DNA of 53,088 bases from Mariaggregatimicrobium sp964498785 (GTDB lineage Bacteria > Zhuqueibacterota > Zhuqueibacteria > Thermofontimicrobiales > Thiofontviventaceae). Under the pieces are notes generated by a model, which did not search any database, was not told the origin of the DNA, and was given only the letters and a program-made list of their open reading frames with translations. Location of the stretch: NCBI GenBank assembly GCA_964498785.1, contig CAZCJL010000040.1:1-53088 (forward strand). Direction: 5' to 3'. This document shows, in pieces, positions 37,481 through 48,400 of this stretch. Each line of letters begins with the position of its first letter. Positions within the stretch are counted from its first letter, which is position 1. The position numbers and the translations under genes were made by a program.

Positions 37481-39094
37481 CTATTCAATCCATACAGGAT
37501 TTGTGTAGCAGTAATAATTTTTTTCGTTGGCTACAGAAACAAGCTCCGTGCGGATATAACAGGGCTGCGGTAAATCAGCCAGTGGTAGCTTTTCGCGGAA
37601 GCGATAAGCATCGGGAAAGGTAGTGATTGTTTTCAGCATATTTTCCTGCCGGGTTGTTAAATCGCCAACATAAATCGAAAGTGATTGCAGCCGCCCGAAT
37701 TCAGGTGTGGAGCGGGAAATAAAATTTAATTCAAACCGATTGCCGGTAATCGAATCGCCGATATGCGCGCAGTCTCCTTTTTCATTTGTTATTGAAAATT
37801 CAGTAAACGGACCATTGGTGATCACGCAATGTCCCGCCTGAATCGCTTTTATCAGATTTGGAATGGTGAGATCGTTTTCAATTCGAAGCGCAGTACGCAT
37901 TACACCAAATTTTTGTTCGTGCGTCTCACGGAATGTCCAGAATGGAAAACCGATCTGGCGGAAGCGATTGAAATTGCCGTGGGCGTCGTTTCCGGCAAAG
38001 ATGGCGATTTTTTTGCCTTCCAGCAATAATTCGATCCAGCGATTGTAACCACGAATGAAGCCGGTATCATTCGCTCCGTTCCAGATTTGCATGCCGTTCA
38101 GCCGGTCGTGCAGATAATCTTCATGATTCCAGATACCACGGCGGATGAGCAGCCATTGCAGCCAGGGCGTTGGCACTTCGGGATGCGCGGCGATGGCAGC
38201 GGCATTCGGTTCTATTTTGCTCAGAATCTCGCCGATGGAATGATCCGGCTGCGTCCGGAACCAGCGTTCTGCACTGTCCCCCTTGCCGTGGATAAATTCC
38301 GTATTATTGAGGATCAGGAAATGCACATTCCGGTTTTTGGCATTGCCGGCAGACACTTCTTCTCCCGGCAAAATGACGAAATCCGAATAGCGCTGAGTGA
38401 GCTGCTTCACCTCACCCTGAAACCGTCGCCATTTGTTCACGTCAGGATCGTTTTTCAGGTAGGTAGATTCCTGATCATCCAGATCGTAGGAATGGTCTGT
38501 GACTGCAAAAAACGAAAGCCCCATTGCCTGACTCAGCAAAATGGACGGCTCCAGCGGCGCGCCAAATTCCGCCTGATCTTCGGTATACGACGAATGGGTG
38601 TGCAGGTCGCCAAAATACCAGTTCGCGGTTGCCGGCAGCGGCTCATTGGCAATATAAATATCCAGCGGCTTGTGCGATGAAATGCGGTAATTGTCATTAT
38701 GATAAATTGCTGAGGTGGTTTCGGTCGCAATCTCGAACGCGACGTCTAGTTGCACCGGACCGGAAATGTCTGTCGGCGGCGTGAAATTTAGCACATACCC
38801 GCGGTACTTTTGAATGATGTAATCGGTGTTTAAATCGTGGCGCTGCTGTCGGATAACCTGCCCGTTTAGAAGTAGCGTTATGGTGACGTTGATCAGCCGG
38901 ACTGGAAAAAGGTGGCTGTCCTTTAACAGGATAAGCACCGGAATCGGCATATCCGGGTCGATTCGGTGCGGAGCATCTGCCACGACTTCTGGTTCTTTCT
39001 TCTTCAGCCGGCTGTAAATTCCTCTGAACGAATAATGCGTTTCCGCGTACGCTAGAACCGGCAAGCTAAAGAATATGTAATCTGGTATTGTCAT
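37481..39094 (-). CDS. CehA/McbA-type PHP-domain metallohydrolase
   Basis: A 537-residue protein. The N-terminus (1-150) is a beta-sandwich-like region. The PHP-type metal site follows: GDLHTHSSYTEDQ near 165, FAVTDHSYDL near 195, PGEEVS near 245, AAHPEVP near 302 and FAGNDAHGNFN near 365. The C-terminal part (about 400-537) holds GHCVITNGPF, typical of CehA-like proteins. The family cleaves phosphoester or related bonds; the substrate cannot be told. The ATG at 39094 is preferred over a TTG two codons upstream. No classical signal peptide, although the first 20 residues are hydrophobic. It follows the radical SAM/GT2 cluster but is separated from it by a MITE-like element. Confidence 0.85.
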   Translation of the reverse strand: MTIPDYIFFSLPVLAYAETHYSFRGIYSRLKKKEPEVVADAPHRIDPDMPIPVLILLKDSHLFPVRLINVTITLLLNGQVIRQQRHDLNTDYIIQKYRGYVLNFTPPTDISGPVQLDVAFEIATETTSAIYHNDNYRISSHKPLDIYIANEPLPATANWYFGDLHTHSSYTEDQAEFGAPLEPSILLSQAMGLSFFAVTDHSYDLDDQESTYLKNDPDVNKWRRFQGEVKQLTQRYSDFVILPGEEVSAGNAKNRNVHFLILNNTEFIHGKGDSAERWFRTQPDHSIGEILSKIEPNAAAIAAHPEVPTPWLQWLLIRRGIWNHEDYLHDRLNGMQIWNGANDTGFIRGYNRWIELLLEGKKIAIFAGNDAHGNFNRFRQIGFPFWTFRETHEQKFGVMRTALRIENDLTIPNLIKAIQAGHCVITNGPFTEFSITNEKGDCAHIGDSITGNRFELNFISRSTPEFGRLQSLSIYVGDLTTRQENMLKTITTFPDAYRFREKLPLADLPQPCYIRTELVSVANEKNYYCYTNPVWIE

Positions 39095-39172
39095 AGTCAA
39101 ATATAGTTTTATCTAATTAAACCAGCACCACAATTTATTGTGATGTTTTGATCGCAAAGCAAAAGAGACTAT

Positions 39173-39193
39173 AACCGCTTTAGCGGTTTTTTT
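39173..39193 (+). terminator. terminator-like hairpin on the plus strand without an upstream plus-strand gene
   Basis: AACCGC, TTTA, GCGGTT then TTTTTTT is a textbook intrinsic terminator read rightward. All flanking genes run leftward. It may end an unannotated small RNA antisense to the start of the CehA-like gene, or belong to a repeat. Confidence 0.45.
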
Positions 39194-39248
39194 AGAGAGG
39201 CATCGAAAACCGAGGAAGCGGTCAGAACAAAGATGACGGCAATTAAAT

Positions 39249-39384
39249 GGAGCTGTATCATAAGTCTGATTTTTTTTGTAAAATGTCATTCCGGGCTTGT
39301 CCCGGAATCTACTAATTATTATTAAGTTAGGGGATTCCTGCATTCGCAGGAATGACACCAAAAAATGACTTTTGATACAGCCCC
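39249..39384. mobile_element. 136-bp MITE-like element with terminal inverted repeats
   Basis: The left end GGAGCTGTATCATAAGTC and the right end (reverse complement) GGGGCTGTATCAAAAGTC are near-perfect terminal inverted repeats, each followed by a T-run and GTCATTCC. The core holds two small palindromes (CCGGGCTTGTCCCGG; CCTGCATTCGCAGG). No transposase is encoded. The GGGGCTGT ends resemble insertion-sequence termini, so mobilisation in trans is likely. No target-site duplication is obvious. It lies between the CehA-like gene and the radical SAM gene, 6 bases past the latter's stop. Confidence 0.7.
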
Positions 39385-39389
39385 TTCGT

Positions 39390-40364
39390 TCAACACAAAA
39401 GTTCATAATTTCTAGACAAAAATTTATTTAAAAAATACTTCGCCTTCGACACCAAACTCAATCCAAAATATTCATCCACACGATGGGTGAACGACGGATC
39501 GAAATAACAATTGATGGTGCAGCCGTGACATTCGGGATAGCGTCCCTGGTTTTCTTTCGATTTTTTGTACATGTCAGAATTTAACATCTGCGAAATCGAT
39601 CCCTTGATTGGCACCTGCCGTTTTGCCAGATGAAAACAGGGAAGGATGATCTGGTTTTCCGGTGAAATCACGACACTCGAAGAAACAGCCCGGCACCGTG
39701 GCCGCCGGCGATCATTGCCGTTCTGCCTGATGAGACGATGCAGTGCCAGGTTCATGTAAACATATCGCCGGGAGCGATAGTGTTCTATATAATCCAAAAC
39801 CTGTGTCGAAATGCGCTCCTGCCCGGAGTAAGAAAACACCGGATTCACGATCAGCATTAACCTTTGTCGGGCAGCAAACCGGCTGAGGTCTGCAATGTCC
39901 TGATAATTTGAATGGGTCACCGTGAATAGCAAATCAGGTTTTTCACCCAGACTGAGCGCACGATCGATGCTGTTCATAACGTGATGAAATGATTTTACGC
40001 TGCGAAGCTGGTTGTGTGTTTCCGCGTCCATGGAATCCAGCGAGAAATGAAGAAAATCAACCATCCCCTGCAACGACTCTGCGTATTTACCATATAAAAT
40101 GCAATTCGTGGTCACGCTTGTTTTCAATCCGATTTTTTTTGCATAGTGCACCATGCGCAACAAGTCCGGGTGCAACAGCGGTTCTCCGCCGGTGAAATCA
40201 ACAAACCGAATTCCGATTTTTTTCAACTGATTCAGATTATTGAAAACGTCCTGCACAGAACAATCGGGAACGCCCCGATATCGCGGATGCTGCCAGATAT
40301 CGCAAAACTGACACCGTGCATTACAGCGATAGGTAACATAGTAATTGCATAAAATCGGATTCAT
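39390..40364 (-). CDS. radical SAM protein with C-terminal SPASM-like cysteines
   Basis: A 324-residue enzyme. CNARCQFC at residues 14-21 gives the CxxxCxxC ligands for the 4Fe-4S cluster that cleaves S-adenosylmethionine. FVDFTGGEPLLHPDL near 54 is the GGE motif, and HFSLDSMDAETH near 106 fits the fold. The C-terminal third has seven further Cys or so, including CRAVSSS, LPCFH and ECHGCTINC, consistent with an auxiliary cluster domain. Such proteins modify peptides, sugars or lipids; the neighbouring glycosyltransferase and DUF3108 genes make a role in envelope glycan or lipid modification plausible. No SD is seen. The gene begins 36 bases after the GT2 stop codon. Confidence 0.88.
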   Translation of the reverse strand: MNPILCNYYVTYRCNARCQFCDIWQHPRYRGVPDCSVQDVFNNLNQLKKIGIRFVDFTGGEPLLHPDLLRMVHYAKKIGLKTSVTTNCILYGKYAESLQGMVDFLHFSLDSMDAETHNQLRSVKSFHHVMNSIDRALSLGEKPDLLFTVTHSNYQDIADLSRFAARQRLMLIVNPVFSYSGQERISTQVLDYIEHYRSRRYVYMNLALHRLIRQNGNDRRRPRCRAVSSSVVISPENQIILPCFHLAKRQVPIKGSISQMLNSDMYKKSKENQGRYPECHGCTINCYFDPSFTHRVDEYFGLSLVSKAKYFLNKFLSRNYELLC

Positions 40365-40400
40365 AACCAGACTTATACTTTATTTGTTGCGAAAAGTTCA

Positions 40401-41513
40401 TCATTGGCGGATCGGGTAATCCCTGTCTTTCCAATGGATATTCGGTTTCAGGAGAATCAAAATGGGGAGGAGAATCAAATAAAGGAGATGAAAAAATTTG
40501 AATGCCGGATAATAAATCAGCCAGTGACGCTTTTTCGTCTTCGACAGTGTAAATTCTAAAACGAGCATATCGGCGGAAATAAATAACAGAAGTGCGGTGC
40601 ACATCATCAATGATGGTTTAAGATGCAGCAGTCCGACAATGAGTGAAACGAATGTCAAAAGACCAAGAATTATCATGAATTTGCCCAAAGGATGTACTTT
40701 AAATGCGCCGGTTGCCCATCGTTTTCGCTGGCGAATGAAGCCGAAGACGGAAGCCATCGGTTGCGTGACCACGAGCGCATCGGGTAATAGCGGAAAACGA
40801 ATCTGCCAATTTGTTTTACAACGGATCGAATTTAAGAGAGCAAAATCTTCGGTCAGGCTGTAGCCAACACCTTCGTAGCCGCCAACATCTGAATATGCCT
40901 GCTTGCGAAAAGCGAAATTGTTCCCCACACAGCTCAATGGAATGCCCAGTCCCGCCGCACCGGATGCGACCGTCAAAAGATAAAGCCAATCAATTGCCTG
41001 AATTTTATCAAATAATGAATACGTTTGAGACAGAGGTTTGATCAACGTGAAACCGGCGACGATCCCAACGTGTTCATCAAAATAAGGAACCATTTGCTTG
41101 ATCCATTGAACAGGAACAGTGCAGTCGGCGTCTGTAACAAAAATAATTTCCCCCTTGCTGATACTGGTCGCTTTTGAAAGGGCGCCGGCTTTTCCGGATA
41201 AAAACGGATGTGGTTTTTTAATGTGGATGGCTTTAAAATGGGGGCGTTGATCAATAAATCGCTCAATTAATTCACCTGTATTATCTGTGGATCGGTCATT
41301 TATGATAATGATTTCCAATTTATTGTTGGGATAATTTAAACGACTTAGAGATTGGAGACATTCTGTGATGTGGGCAGATTCATTGCGAGCCGAGACAATC
41401 ACTGATACGGACGGAATTTTATGTGCCTTTAAGTATTTTACTTGAATGAGACTGATGAGCAACACCAGTGAAATAAGAAAGTACAGAACCGAAGACATCA
41501 CCACGAATGTCAA
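40401..41513 (-). CDS. membrane-bound family 2 glycosyltransferase
   Basis: An inner-membrane processive-type GT2. From the TTG start: one N-terminal membrane segment, then VSVIVSARNESAHI, the nucleotide-sugar Asp in IIINDRSTDNT, the metal-binding TDADC, the acceptor TEDFALL and the QRKRWATGAF motif (QxxRW type), then two or three C-terminal membrane segments. Start choice: AAGGAG right after the DUF3108 stop is 9 bases ahead of TTG 41513, and an ATG follows at 41498. An upstream TTG at 41588 is in frame but would overlap DUF3108 by 62 bases and lacks an SD. The product probably extends or transfers sugars at the cytoplasmic face for export. Acceptor unknown. Confidence 0.9.
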   Translation of the reverse strand: MTFVVMSSVLYFLISLVLLISLIQVKYLKAHKIPSVSVIVSARNESAHITECLQSLSRLNYPNNKLEIIIINDRSTDNTGELIERFIDQRPHFKAIHIKKPHPFLSGKAGALSKATSISKGEIIFVTDADCTVPVQWIKQMVPYFDEHVGIVAGFTLIKPLSQTYSLFDKIQAIDWLYLLTVASGAAGLGIPLSCVGNNFAFRKQAYSDVGGYEGVGYSLTEDFALLNSIRCKTNWQIRFPLLPDALVVTQPMASVFGFIRQRKRWATGAFKVHPLGKFMIILGLLTFVSLIVGLLHLKPSLMMCTALLLFISADMLVLEFTLSKTKKRHWLIYYPAFKFFHLLYLILLPILILLKPNIHWKDRDYPIRQ

Positions 41514-41526
41514 AATGATAGGCTCC

Positions 41527-42318
41527 TTAATTGATAAAATGTTCTTCCAAAACGAGTTTTGCTTTTGAATGCTTCTGTTCGAATTCAATAATTAATGGTA
41601 ACCGCAGGTCATCATCGCTGAACCAGAATGAAATTTTCGCATACGGATTTGCAAGGCGATTCGTCAATAAATCCGTTTTCCATGGGCGCTCTTTCCGGGT
41701 TAATGGCTCAAAACTGAGTCCGACTTTAAAAGCGTCCATGGCGCCCAGTGATGTGGGAATTTTCTTGCGACCGATAATGTACGCCGAACCACGGGATGGT
41801 AAATTTTCCGAATCCAGATTGAATGAAATGGTATCCTGCTCAGAAAACCGCTGTTTGCGCAGAAAATATACCATCGAAAAAAATCCCAGCGATGCCGGGG
41901 GAATGTTCCAGCGAATACTGTCGCCGATTTGTGCCACATTGTGTTCGTGATCAAATTGAATGGTTACGTTTTGTTCGATATTCTTCTGGTAAATTTCTTT
42001 TTTCAAATAATGTGGTAGAAAAGTTGTCGTGTCAAAACAGCTTTCATATCGATTGTTAATGCCAAACAAAGGCGAAAACACGGCATTGGTTTCTGCCGAG
42101 ACTTCCAACCGATAACATGGTGTGCCGTTATGTTCATTCAGCCCGTGCACATGAAATATCAGGGTACCGGCCGGAAATTTAAGATAGACCATTTTGAATA
42201 TCATTTTTTCCGATTCAAACGGATGGGATAATTGTGCCGTTCCAAGGGTCATAAGAATTAGCAAAAAAATCGTGAGTAGGCTGCGTGCACGCGTTAATTG
42301 TATTTTTTCTTTCATCAA
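41527..42318 (-). CDS. DUF3108-family exported protein
   Basis: A 263-residue protein with an N-terminal signal peptide (LLTIFLLILMTLGTAQL) and a beta-rich DUF3108 fold recognisable from FKMVYLKFPAGTLIFHV, YRLEVSAETNAVFSPLFGI and the C-terminal FWFSDDDLRLPLIIEFEQ. Members are periplasmic or outer-membrane-associated proteins of unknown activity, often near sugar or lipid metabolism genes. The reading starts at paired ATGs with no strong SD. It heads the minus-strand group DUF3108, GT2, radical SAM; the GT2 SD directly follows its stop codon. Confidence 0.85.
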   Translation of the reverse strand: MMKEKIQLTRARSLLTIFLLILMTLGTAQLSHPFESEKMIFKMVYLKFPAGTLIFHVHGLNEHNGTPCYRLEVSAETNAVFSPLFGINNRYESCFDTTTFLPHYLKKEIYQKNIEQNVTIQFDHEHNVAQIGDSIRWNIPPASLGFFSMVYFLRKQRFSEQDTISFNLDSENLPSRGSAYIIGRKKIPTSLGAMDAFKVGLSFEPLTRKERPWKTDLLTNRLANPYAKISFWFSDDDLRLPLIIEFEQKHSKAKLVLEEHFIN

Positions 42319-42410
42319 TAAGTCAGTTCATTCCGGGCGTAAGTAAAAATATTATTCATTAAATGTAACCAGTATCAATATAAAAATCAACATATTTCTA
42401 CATTATAAAT

Positions 42411-42450
42411 AAAAAACACGGACCTCAACGAGAGAAGCCCGTGTTTTTTT
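42411..42450. terminator. bidirectional Rho-independent terminator
   Basis: AAAAAACACGG (42411-42421) pairs with CCGTGTTTTTT (42439-42449), with A- and T-runs on both sides giving a U-tail in either direction. It follows the giant malectin gene (minus strand), 27 bases past its stop codon. Confidence 0.85.
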
Positions 42451-42476
42451 GAAAGAGAAATGAGTGATTTATCGTT

Positions 42477-45400
42477 TTATTTGAGTAATATCATATTCAT
42501 CGTCCGCGTGTATTGATCTGTGACGATTCGGCAGATATACACGCCGGACGGAACCGAGAGCTGGTATTTATCCCTGCCATCCCAGTTAATGTTATGGGTA
42601 CCCACAGGCATCCAATTGTTAACCAATGTAATAACTTCCTGACCAACAATGTTATAAATAATTAGTCTTACATGACTTTTTTCCGGCAGATCAAACCGGA
42701 TTTTTGTGGAGTTATTGAACGGATTGGGATAATTATGCCACAATTTGAATTCAGTGGGAATATTTAAACTTGCCTTAGAATTTTCTGTTCCTGCATTATT
42801 TGCGAATTGTGTTGATGCAATTCGTTCGATTTCAATAGCAGAAATTTTGGCAGCATCTTTTTGCACGATAAAAGAAAGGTCAAGATATCCGTCTGTCACC
42901 GGGATGCCCAATTCCATGGTATTGAAGGAAAGCGACAGTGCGACATCATGTCCTGCCTCGGTGTAAATATCGAAATTTTGCACCAGGTTTTGATCTTCCA
43001 ATTGCATCGAGAAAACTCGTCTGTTACGTGCTTTGTAATAAATTTCTGCAAAATGAAGAATAACCATATAATGCCCTTCCGGCACCGAGAAGCGATAAGA
43101 TGACATTCCGTAGCGCTCGGACTGAAAGAGCTCATCAGCGTTAGTATCATAAATTCGATCATTGGTGGAATAGGTGTTCCCGCCAATCGCGCCAAAGCTA
43201 CCTTCGCTAAATTGTTGATCCGCAGCCCATTCTTTGCCAAGATTATCGGTATAGTCATCACCACCGCAATTCACTCGCCAGACCATAGGGCCGCCGATCT
43301 GCATTTTTATAGTCACACGAACCTGGCCGCCGGTGGAATAAATGTTTAATACGGATTCGTAGCTGCCGTCTTCTAGTCCGTTTCGATCAACTTTCACTCT
43401 CAATTCATTGGATGCTTTTGCAGAAAGCGATCCGCTGGTATCATCCAGAAATTGCACCCATTCAGGTAATGATCCTGCATTTGCTTCCCATAACAGTGTG
43501 GAGTCGCCATCATTTGAAATTGTAAATGAAAGCGAATCTGCGGACTGTCCGAAATCGAGAACATTGACACTGGAAGCGAGCCTGGGACCATTTGGTTTTG
43601 CAGATGAAATTTCAATTGCAGAAATTTTTGGCGAATCTTTAGATGCAGCAAAATCAAGATCGATTTTTCCGTCTGTTATCGGAATTCCCAACTCAGTTGT
43701 AGAAAACGAATAGCTCAGTGCGTAATCGTGTCCAACTTCATTGAAAATATCCAGATCAGTAATGATCTTATTGCCCTCTACAGAGACAGACATTACCCGG
43801 CGACCGTTCGCCTGGTGATACGTCTCGGCAAAATGCAATGTGATATCATAATCATTATTCGATGGTACATGAAAACGGTAAGAAACCATACCGTATCGTT
43901 CGGATTGATACAGCGGGTCGTTGTCGGTGCCAGAAATCGCGTCTGTTGTAATATAATGATTACCGCCGACATAACCAAAACCATCAACTGAATAGGCACG
44001 ATCAGCGAACCATTTTTTTCCGCTACCGTCAATGTATTCGGAGCCGCCACAATTAACACGCAAATCACCGGCGTGCATTGAAACGGTTAATTCTTCATTC
44101 CCGCCATTGGAAATGATCTTAATATCGTCGGTATAATCGCCTTCAGCCAATCCGTTTCGCTGAACGTAAATCGATATATTTGTTGAATCCAGTACCGGTA
44201 TTGTTCCGGCAGTTTTGCTTAGGATAACCCACGCCGCGGCGCTGGTATCCGGCACGTGCCAGTCTAAATCAAGGTCACCGGTATTTCGTATTGTCACCCG
44301 CAGGCTGTCATGAAAATAGCCATAATTCAATGTTGTTTGATCGACAACCATATTTGCCTCTGGTTGCCGGACGTCCATTGTGAGTGTAACATTTATATTT
44401 CGGTCATTTGATAAGACCGGGAGAGCGCTCTGATAGGAACCATCGGAGTAGCCCTCTCTGGAAATTATCACAGCAACTTTTTGAGAATTCCCGGCAGTTA
44501 ATTGACCAGAAAGTGGCTGGACAATAGTCACCCAATCGTGATCAAGATCGCCGATATCCCAGTACAATGTATCCTGTCCGCTGTTTTTGACCAACAGCGT
44601 GTCTGTTGTCTTTGCAGAACCGAAGTTCAGCGCAACCGGATCAACAGAAAGCTCAGGACCCGGAGCAGCAGCAGGAGTAATTTCGATGGCCGAAATTTTG
44701 GCAACATCTTTGATGTCGGTAAATTCGATATCAATCCGATTATCATCAACTGTTAAACCTAAATCGTGGGTCGAAAAATGTTGGGTATACGCTGCATTAT
44801 AACCGGCAGCCTGATAAAGATCAAGCTGGTTGAGAATGTTTCGTCCTTCAAGGAAAATCGACATAACACGTCTGCCACTTGCTTTGTAGTAGATTTCTGC
44901 AAAGTGAAGCGTAATATCATAATCACCATTTGGGACATCAAAGCGATAGGCGTCGGGATTATAGCGCTCTGACTGAAAGAGCGGATCATCTGTCGTACCG
45001 GAAATGCTTGATGTCGTAGTATATCTGTTTCCGCCGACATAACCATATCCACCGGCAGAATACGCCTGATCCGCGTCGAAATCCTTTCCGTTGCCATCGG
45101 TGTACGCATTGCCACCACAATTGATACGCCAGGTTGTTTTGCTGCCGGCAGTGATAGACAGTGTTACCTCGTCATTCCCGCCATTAGAAGAGATTTGAAT
45201 TGACCCGGAATGATTGCCGTCTGCCAATCCATCTCTTGAAACAGCGATTGCCACCACAGTGGAATCTCCCGGCGGAACCGTGTCATTTTCAGGATTAACC
45301 GATGTTACCCAAAACGGTCGTCCGGTTGTCTCGGCAGTCCAGGTCAAATCAAGATCCCCGGAATTGATGACAGTTGTGGTCAATGTTTCGGTGAATTGGC

Positions 45401-48400
45401 CATAATTGAGATCAGTCGGCTGAACCGTCAAAATTGCGACTGGTTGTCGCACCTCCATCTGCACGGTCACATTTTTATCGCCACCATTTGAGGAAAATGG
45501 AATGGACGCTGAATAAGTGCCATCATTCATCCCATTTCTGCTGATGGTCACGACTACCGGCGTGGATTGTCCCGGATTGATGCTTCCGTTAGTGGGCTGG
45601 ACATTTGTGATCCAGTCTGCAGTTGGTTGGTCTGCCTGCCAATTTAGAACTGCTTCGCCGCTGTTTGTCACATTCAATGTGTCTAATGTTACCATCGTTC
45701 CAAAATTAAGACTCATTGGCGAGACTGCCAATTGTGGTCCTGGTGGCGCCTGTGATGTGATTTCAATAGCAGAAATTTTTGCCACATCTCTGATGTTTTG
45801 AAAATCGAGATCAATGCGATTATCGTTGATAGTCAATCCTAACTCACGGGTACCAAAGGTTCGGGAATACGCCACATCGTGCCCGGCTTCGGCAAACAAA
45901 TCCAGTTGATTAAGGATTGTGGTTCCTTCCAGTGTCGTTGAGAAAACCCGTTGATTCCTGCGTTTGCTGTAAATTTCTGCAAAATGTAATGTGACGTTAT
46001 AATCACCGTTGGGCACATCAAAGCGGTATGATTGCATTGCATATCGTTCGGAGCGGAATAACGGTTGATCGCTGGTACCATTGATATTATCACCAGTGGT
46101 GTACGTATTTCCGCCGACATAACCATATCCACCGGCAGAATACGCCTGATCCGCGTCGAAATCCTTTCCGTTGCCATCGGTGTACGCATTGCCACCACAA
46201 TTGATACGCCAGGTTGTTTTGCTGCCGGCAGTGATAGACAGTGTTACCTCGTCATTCCCGCCATTAGAAGAGATTTGAATTGACCCGGAATGATTGCCGT
46301 CTGCCAATCCATCTCTTGAAACAGCGATTGCCACCACAGTGGAATCTCCCGGCGGAACCGTGTCATTTTCAGGATTAACCGATGTTACCCAAAACGGTCG
46401 TCCGGTTGTCTCGGCAGTCCAGGTCAAATCAAGATCCCCGGAATTGATGACAGTTGTGGTCAATGTTTCGGTGAATTGGCCATAATTGAGATCAGTCGGC
46501 TGAACCGTCAAAATTGCGACTGGTTGTCGCACCTCCATCTGCACGGTCACATTTTTATCGCCACCATTTGAGGAAAATGGAATGGACGCTGAATAAGTGC
46601 CATCATTCATCCCATTTCTGCTGATGGTCACGACTACCGGCGAGGATTGTCCCTGATTGATGCTTCCGTTAGTGGGCCGGACATTTGTGATCCAGTCTGC
46701 AGTTGGTTGGTCTGCCTGCCAATTTAGTGTGGCATCGCCGGGATTACTGACAGTTAATGTATCAACTGTTTTAAGAGTACCAAAATCTGACTGTCCTGGA
46801 TTCACAGAAAAAAGTGGTCCGCTCTCTTCAAGAGTTGTAATTTCAATCGCGGAAATTTTTGCAAGATCCTTGATGTTGTTAAATGCCAGATCGATACGAT
46901 TATCATTTATTGAAATCCCGGTTTCTCTTGTTGAAAACGAGTAACTCAACGCCTGATCATGTCCGGCGTCATTGTAAATATCAAGGTTTTCAATAATGGG
47001 TGTACCTTCCAGAGAAACTGAGAAAATGCGGCGATTGCTGGCCTGATTGTAAATTTCTGCAAAGTGTAAATTGATCTGAAAATCACCATCCGGTACATCG
47101 AAGCGATAGGCATTCATTCCGTAACGTTCGCTTTGAAACAGCGGGTCGGAATTTGTGCCGCCAATTGCATCGGATGTTCTGTAGGTATTCCCGCCGACAA
47201 AGCCAAAGCTACCGGCGGTGTATGCCTGATCTTCGGACCAGTTATGGCCGTCACCATCTGTGTAAGCGGCGCCACCGCAGTTAATGCGCCATGCAGTCGG
47301 TCCGCCGGCAGTCATGCGTAAAGTGACATCAGTATCGCCGCCGTTGGATGAAATGGGCAAAATTGTTTCATAACTGCCATCAGCCAGTCCGGCGCGATCG
47401 ACTGTTACAGCGACCTGTACTTCCTGTCCGCTTCCCAAATCAGAGCCAGTGGGCTGAATATTTGTTACCCAAGAAGCGTTGGCACTGCCCGAATTCCATG
47501 AAAGGGTGCTGCCACCACTATTTTTGACAGTAAAAGACAGCTCTGTTTGCGTGTTTGAAAAATCCAGCTCATCAGGGTTTACGACGAGGAAAGGTTGTGC
47601 TGCCTGGGGATTTCCCAGTATACGCAGTTTGATACCGTCACGGGGATAAATCAGATAGAAGGCGTTTCCATTTGCCCGGATCAGATGTTTGTTGCGGGCT
47701 TCTGCAGAATGCCATCCGCCTGAAAGCTTTTCCCGATTTCCCCAGGTATTTCCGCCATCCTGTGAAATACGGGCATAGAGATCGCCGTCTTCTGTTTGGG
47801 TATAGGAAGACACAATCGTTTGGCCATCAGCCGATGCTGCTACAGAACCAAGTCCGATACTAAATTTCCAGGTACTTAATTCGTTATCAGCAGTTACGCG
47901 AACATCTTTGACTTTGGATCCGTTTTCCATTCGTAAATATCGCAGTGACGGTTTATTTCCGATACTTTGATCCATTTCAACACCGTAGCAGATATGTGTA
48001 TTATTCAACGCGTCTACAAATACGTCTGGTGATCCGTTTGCTCCGCGGGCATTGGTGTGATGCTGATCGCCCAGGTATTGCAACTGTCCGCCAACTGAGG
48101 ATGAGCGCCAGTAATACAACGGACCTCCCTGACTGGGATACGACAGATCGCCTGCTACAAGATCAACAATACCGTTTTCAGATACGTCCAGTTCATATCG
48201 TTCATCGCCACGGGTTTGATCGATATTGGTTTGTTCAAATAATTTTTGTCCGTTTTGATAAACATGCAAATTTACCGGCCCTGTATTTGTTGTTCTGTTG
48301 GTAACCGAACTGTGACAAAAATAGACTCGATCTGCGCCGTCAATCGCGAGTCGAACCACGTAACCACGCAAGACTCGATCTGCAATTTTTATGGAAGATG

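Noticed and set aside
39113..39406. 97-codon minus-strand reading frame containing SFLRMQES and RDKPGMT
   Set aside because: It is a translation through the MITE-like element and its palindromes; these strings are well-known artefacts of the GTCATTCC repeat class.
41513..41588. Longer N-terminus for the GT2 gene from a TTG at 41588
   Set aside because: It overlaps the DUF3108 gene by 62 bases, lacks an SD and adds polar residues before the first membrane helix; AAGGAG supports the shorter form.
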